Shown here: in pieces, positions 60,733 to 64,000 of the stretch | How positions within the stretch are numbered: the stretch's first letter is position 1 | Layout: each line of letters opens with the position of its first letter | NCBI RefSeq assembly: GCF_008973755.1 | Contig: NZ_WBOM01000003.1 | Coordinates: 466,053-530,052, forward strand | DNA from: Nitrincola alkalilacustris | GTDB taxonomy: Bacteria > Pseudomonadota > Gammaproteobacteria > Pseudomonadales > Balneatricaceae | Length of the DNA stretch: 64,000 nucleotides | Reading direction: 5' to 3' | Notes under the pieces: model-generated | The model's database searches: none | The model's input: only the letters and a program-made list of their open reading frames with translations | What the model was told of the DNA's origin: nothing | Program-made: the position numbers and the translations under genes

Positions 60733-61954
60733 GCATGACGAAATATTCAGCGCGTATGTATTCGTCGAGCTGCCCGATGAGGAGGAGTCAGTACTGGCAG
60801 GGCGGTTGATACTTGAGTCGCGTCGCAGCGTTTTCTTTTACGGTAAGTCATACCTGAACCGGCCGGATGCTTTTGCATTTGACCCTATCAACCTGCCGCT
60901 GGTTAATACACCACAGATATTTGCCGGGCAGAACCATATACCTGCCGTTCTGTTGGATGCAGGCCCAGATAACTGGGGCAAGCGTTTGATGTATACGCTG
61001 CACAAGCGCACGCCGCGCAATGCCGTTGAAGAACTGCTGGCAACACGCGGAGCCGGTGTGGGTGCATTGAGCTTTTCGCTCTCTCGTACCCGACCCAAAT
61101 CCACCCCTGAGTTCGAGTCTTTAAAGCATCTGCTGGCTTTGGATAAAGGCATCAGTGACCTGTTGGAAAGCAACCTCCTGACACCAGAGGTAGTCAGGCT
61201 TTTTGAACCGGGTTCATCCATGGGCGGGGCAAGGCCAAAGTCCGTTGTGCAGGATGAGACGGGAGCTTTATGGATTGCCAAGTTCAACAGGCCAGAAGAT
61301 CTGTTTGATCAGGCTGCAGCCGAGCAGATGTGTTATCTGATGATGAGAGACTGCGGTATCTATGCCTGCCAAACCCGTTTGATCAGAGCCGGTGGAAGGC
61401 ATGTGCTGCTGGTCCGGCGATTTGATCAAACCGAGGCAGGACGACGTTTACACTTTATCAGTGCACGCGCGCTGATGTACCAGCCACGAGTGCGGGTGGA
61501 TGACGTGCCTGTTCAGTACGCATACCCGCGCCTGGCCAGCCTGATTGATCAGATTGGAGATAGGGCAGAACAGGATAAAACCGAACTGTTCCGCAGAATG
61601 GTTTTTAATATCCTGGTGGGCAACTCAGATGATCATCTGCGCAATCATGGGCTGCTGAAAAACATATCAGATCACCATTACCGCCTGACACCTGCCTATG
61701 ATGTCGTGCCTCAGCCAGGTCAGTTTCATCTTCAAGCGATAGGAGTGGGGCAGAAGGGACGCGAAAGCTCACTTGAAAATGCGCTGTCTGCCTCTCAGCA
61801 CTTTGGGCTTTCGACAACCCAGGCAGAAAGCATCATCAAAGAGATCGCCAAAGTGACACGCCAGTGGCGAGACTATGCCGAGCAGGCAGAGTTGTCTGAA
61901 GCTGACTGTCGGATATTGACGGAGGTGATGGAGTTGGAGCGTTCTGTCAGATGA
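60722..61954 (+). CDS. hipA: HipA-like serine/threonine kinase toxin
   Basis: 410 residues. The order is a HipA N-terminal couple domain (to about 115), the glycine-rich SSMGGARPK segment, and the kinase core NSDDHLRNHG with the catalytic aspartate D303 and an AYDVVP metal loop. HipA phosphorylates a tRNA synthetase (GltX in E. coli) and slows growth. ATG 60722 is chosen because AAAAGAG at 60708-60714 lies 7 bases upstream; ATG 60716 is the alternative. The pair sits at the start of an accessory region. Confidence 0.88.
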   Translation: MTSEHDEIFSAYVFVELPDEEESVLAGRLILESRRSVFFYGKSYLNRPDAFAFDPINLPLVNTPQIFAGQNHIPAVLLDAGPDNWGKRLMYTLHKRTPRNAVEELLATRGAGVGALSFSLSRTRPKSTPEFESLKHLLALDKGISDLLESNLLTPEVVRLFEPGSSMGGARPKSVVQDETGALWIAKFNRPEDLFDQAAAEQMCYLMMRDCGIYACQTRLIRAGGRHVLLVRRFDQTEAGRRLHFISARALMYQPRVRVDDVPVQYAYPRLASLIDQIGDRAEQDKTELFRRMVFNILVGNSDDHLRNHGLLKNISDHHYRLTPAYDVVPQPGQFHLQAIGVGQKGRESSLENALSASQHFGLSTTQAESIIKEIAKVTRQWRDYAEQAELSEADCRILTEVMELERSVR

Positions 61955-62362
61955 GAGCAGAGGGGTATTCACTTATCCCAAGCCCATTCGCGCATTGCAC
62001 CCACAATAAAGATAGGGTAATTTCGATCGGATAACTCAGAAGTACCGACTTGCTGTGATGGAGCACCGGCCGGGCGGTAGCGTGTGTGACGGTCTGTAAA
62101 TCTTTGCTCAGCAACAAACCACTGCCATAAAGCATCTGAATTTCCAGTCGTTAGATGTCTTGAAGTAAACGGGAGGCGATTATTACAACTTCGAACCTAA
62201 GCCATGCCATCTGGCCGCTGAAGAGCATCGTTATACGTTGGCCGAAGTAAGTCTAATTTCGACCCAAAGCGGACGTTGGGCTAAGCCACTTTAAATATAC
62301 GATACTTAATATTTCCTATAGCTCTGTAAGGAGACAAATACAGAGAGAACACGGGGCGCCAA
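61955..62362. other. 408-bp non-coding stretch between hipA and the OLD-type ATPase
   Basis: No supported gene. A 62-residue reverse frame (61947-62135) has no recognisable product and overlaps the hipA stop. The sequence between about 62180 and 62300 looks like ordinary spacer with GTTGG-type ends, and I could not find a complete integron attC or IS end. It probably marks the seam of the acquired segment. Confidence 0.4.
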
Positions 62363-63811
62363 ATGTATTTAAGCAGAGTTAAATTATGTAACTTTCGTCG
62401 ACTATCCAATGTATCTATTGGTTTGGATGAAGATATTTCGGTTTTTGTTGGAGCAAATAACAGCGGTAAGACGTCTGTTGCGCAGGCTATGCATTTGTTT
62501 CTTGCGGGTGCTCGCGATCGCTTTTCCTTCTACGATATTAGTGCATGCCGCTGGGGCGCAGTTGAGTCTTTTGCAAACGGTGAAGAAGGAGCCACTCTTC
62601 CTGAGATGGCTATCGACCTTTGGTTTGCTGTCGAAGAGGAAAATCTGCACCGTGTGATTGATCTTCTTCCACGCCTCGACTGGCAGGGAACGCATGTTGG
62701 CATCAAGATCACCTTCGCGCCGCAGAACCAAGACGAAACTCTCATTCGCTTTCGGAAACGGTATGCAGAAGCGCAGCAACTGGCTGAAGGCATACCTGTT
62801 GCTGAAGGTGAAGAGGCGTATATAGCACCACCAAGAACTCTTCGAGAATACCTGGAAACTGAATTACATCGTGAGTATGAATTCAAATATTATGTTCTCG
62901 ATGAGGCACAATTCGGCGATGATTTTGAACCAAATGAGGGTTATCAACCGCAGGAGTTGCTTAAAGAACATGGCCGTACCGGCAAAGATATTATTAACTC
63001 CCTGTTGAAGGTTGATTTCTTGCACGCACAGCGGCATTTGTCTGACAGTTCCGGAGGCAGCCGTACTGAAGAACTTTCGCGCCATTTGAGTCGTTACTAT
63101 TCGCGCAATCTTGAACGCCACAACGAAGACTACAACGCTATAAGGGCACTAGCTGTATCCGAAGACCTATTAAACCAACACCTTGGGCAGGTCTTCGCTG
63201 AAACGCTCAGACGACTGGAACAACTTGGATATCCAGGTTTTGCTAACCCGCGCCTTTTAATTAAGTCAGCACTGAATCCAGCCACGGTGATGAGCAGTCA
63301 AGATGGAACGCATGTGCACTATGCTTTACATGATGGAGACGATGCACTTACGTTGCCCGACAAATATAACGGGCTTGGCTTTAAAAATCTGATCTATATG
63401 GTAGTAGAGTTGTTAGACCTACATGCTCAGTGGATGTCAGTCGAGGACAATCGTCCAACTCTTCATCTCGTTTTTGTTGAAGAGCCTGAAGCACATCTTC
63501 ATGCACAACTACAGCAGGTATTTGTGAATAAGGTTCTTGATATACTGCGCGAAGAAGCGGATGACCCTGAAACATTTAGAACACAGCTTATTCTAACTAC
63601 TCATTCCCCCCACATCTTATACGAGCGTGGCTTCAAACCAATCAGGTATTTTCGGCGTGAAAACGCAGGGGTTGCGCAGAGCTCTCAAGTATTGAATCTG
63701 TCAGAGTTCTATCACAGGACTGCGAACCCAAGCAGAGACTTCTTGGAGCGTTACCTCAAGCTCACACATTGCGACCTATTTTTTGCCGATGCCGCCGTGC
63801 TGGTGGAGTGA
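62363..63811 (+). pseudogene. OLD-family ATP-dependent endonuclease, truncated before its TOPRIM domain
   Basis: 482 residues of an ABC/SMC-like ATPase. Walker A is GANNSGKT (30-37), Walker B LVFVEEPEAHLH with E373/E374, and the H-loop region is LTTHSPHILYERG. OLD nucleases continue after LFFADAAVLVEG with a TOPRIM nuclease domain. Here the frame stops right after LVE, and the TGA stop (63809-63811) is the first three bases of an IS-like left end, so the nuclease domain has been lost. These ATPases occur in anti-phage systems, alone or with a UvrD-like helicase (Gabija). It looks low in G+C beside its neighbours, which suggests transfer. The 3' half may lie beyond the IS, outside the window. 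Confidence 0.8.
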
Positions 63812-63938
63812 AGTGGCTATAGTTTCCCGGACACACAACTGCAGGTAAGATCACCTGCCTACAAAAGGTGTGTTGAAGTGGCTATAGTTTCCCGGACACA
63901 CAACTGCAGGTAAGATCACCTGCCTACAAAAGGTGTGT
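63809..63938 (+). repeat. Tandem duplication of a 65-bp IS left end
   Basis: Two identical 65-base units, 63809-63873 and 63874-63938, each beginning TGAAGTGGCTATAGTTTCCC and ending GGTGTGT. Each contains GCAGGT/ACCTGC with a 6-base loop. The base before each copy differs (G, then T), so the boundaries are exact. The second copy runs straight into a transposase start, so each unit is the left terminus of the element plus its leader. Confidence 0.85.
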
Positions 63939-63941
63939 GTC

Positions 63942-64000
63942 ATGAGTCAGAAGAAAAGCAATTCCTATACAGCTGAGTTCAAAGAGTCGGCAGTCAAACT
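63942..64000 (+). CDS. IS3-family transposase OrfA, 5' end (cut by the window)
   Basis: The first 19 codons read MSQKKSNSYTAEFKESAVK, the typical opening of IS3-family OrfA, a helix-turn-helix protein that regulates and joins OrfB by frameshift. AAGG about 7 bases upstream is the ribosome-binding site. The rest, including the right end, is past the window. Confidence 0.75.
   Translation, partial: MSQKKSNSYTAEFKESAVK

Larger units (their letters stand above)
63809..64000 (+). mobile_element. IS3-family insertion sequence, left part
   Basis: The element starts with TG, as IS3 members do, and interrupts the OLD-type ATPase gene. Only the duplicated left end and the first 59 bases of orfA are visible. 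Target duplication and right inverted repeat cannot be assessed. Confidence 0.7.

Noticed and set aside
62180..62300. Integron attC-like GTTGGGC and GTTAGAT strings
   Set aside because: They are not arranged as paired R and L sites with complementary arms, and no integrase or cassette is near.

Overview
The window reads as chromosomal DNA of a marine, heterotrophic gammaproteobacterium of the Oceanospirillales type (Marinobacterium, Amphritea, Neptuniibacter or Marinomonas-like; the genus cannot be fixed from sequence alone). The reasons are a DMSP-catabolism cluster of the dddC-dddA-dddD kind, TRAP transporters, an EF-P-like YeiP/EfpL protein, a Na+:alanine symporter and a fused GlcNAc phosphotransferase system. 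Most of the window is dense, short-spaced operons of catabolic genes, each with its own LysR, MarR, Lrp, AraC or two-component regulator. No rRNA, tRNA or CRISPR array was seen.

Layout. 1-5138: three genes that match the DddD pathway. DddD (tandem class III CoA-transferase/lyase) releases DMS and makes 3-hydroxypropionyl-CoA, DddA (GMC dehydrogenase) oxidises 3-hydroxypropionate, and DddC (MmsA-like, cut by the left edge) makes acetyl-CoA. 5304-7305: a class I/II aminotransferase overlapping a LysR regulator. 7322-10878: a Cache-domain NarL-type histidine kinase divergent from a TRAP dctQM pair that lacks a dctP; three evenly spaced repeats lie between them. 11241-16063: a FapA/DUF342 protein, a LysE exporter, a small lipoprotein, an AGCS alanine symporter and a UspA protein. 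16539-21583: paaN-like aldehyde dehydrogenase, enoyl-CoA hydratase and SDR, then MarR and a Bcr-type exporter on the other strand. 21661-26171: a complete dctPQM TRAP operon and a divergent LysR gene.

26241-29174: prolidase, divergent XRE-cupin regulator and a glycerophosphodiesterase. 29239-33947: a two-gene operon of fused indolepyruvate:ferredoxin oxidoreductase and aromatic aminotransferase, which converts aromatic amino acids through arylpyruvates to arylacetyl-CoAs. 34295-38071: DUF1127 protein, LysR, a Tat-exported sulfide:quinone-reductase-like flavoprotein with a small membrane protein, and an Lrp regulator. 38216-44193: homogentisate operon (flavin hydroxylase plus small DUF2783 partner resembling MhaAB, then hmgA, fahA, maiA and an unusual metallo-beta-lactamase-fold protein).

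44199-45482: a GlxA-type AraC regulator and a small four-cysteine protein. 45641-56001: an amino-sugar locus. A sugar-binding-protein gene is fused by overlaps to an OmpR-type response regulator and its kinase; downstream lie an EIIA-HPr-EI fusion, a stand-alone EIIB-like protein, NagE, NagB-II and NagA. 56041-60334: miscellaneous metabolic genes, including an ECHDC3-like protein without catalytic glutamates. 60418-64000: an accessory edge with a HipBA toxin-antitoxin pair, an OLD-family ATPase truncated by an IS3-type element, and a tandem 65-bp duplication of that element's left end at the right border of the window.
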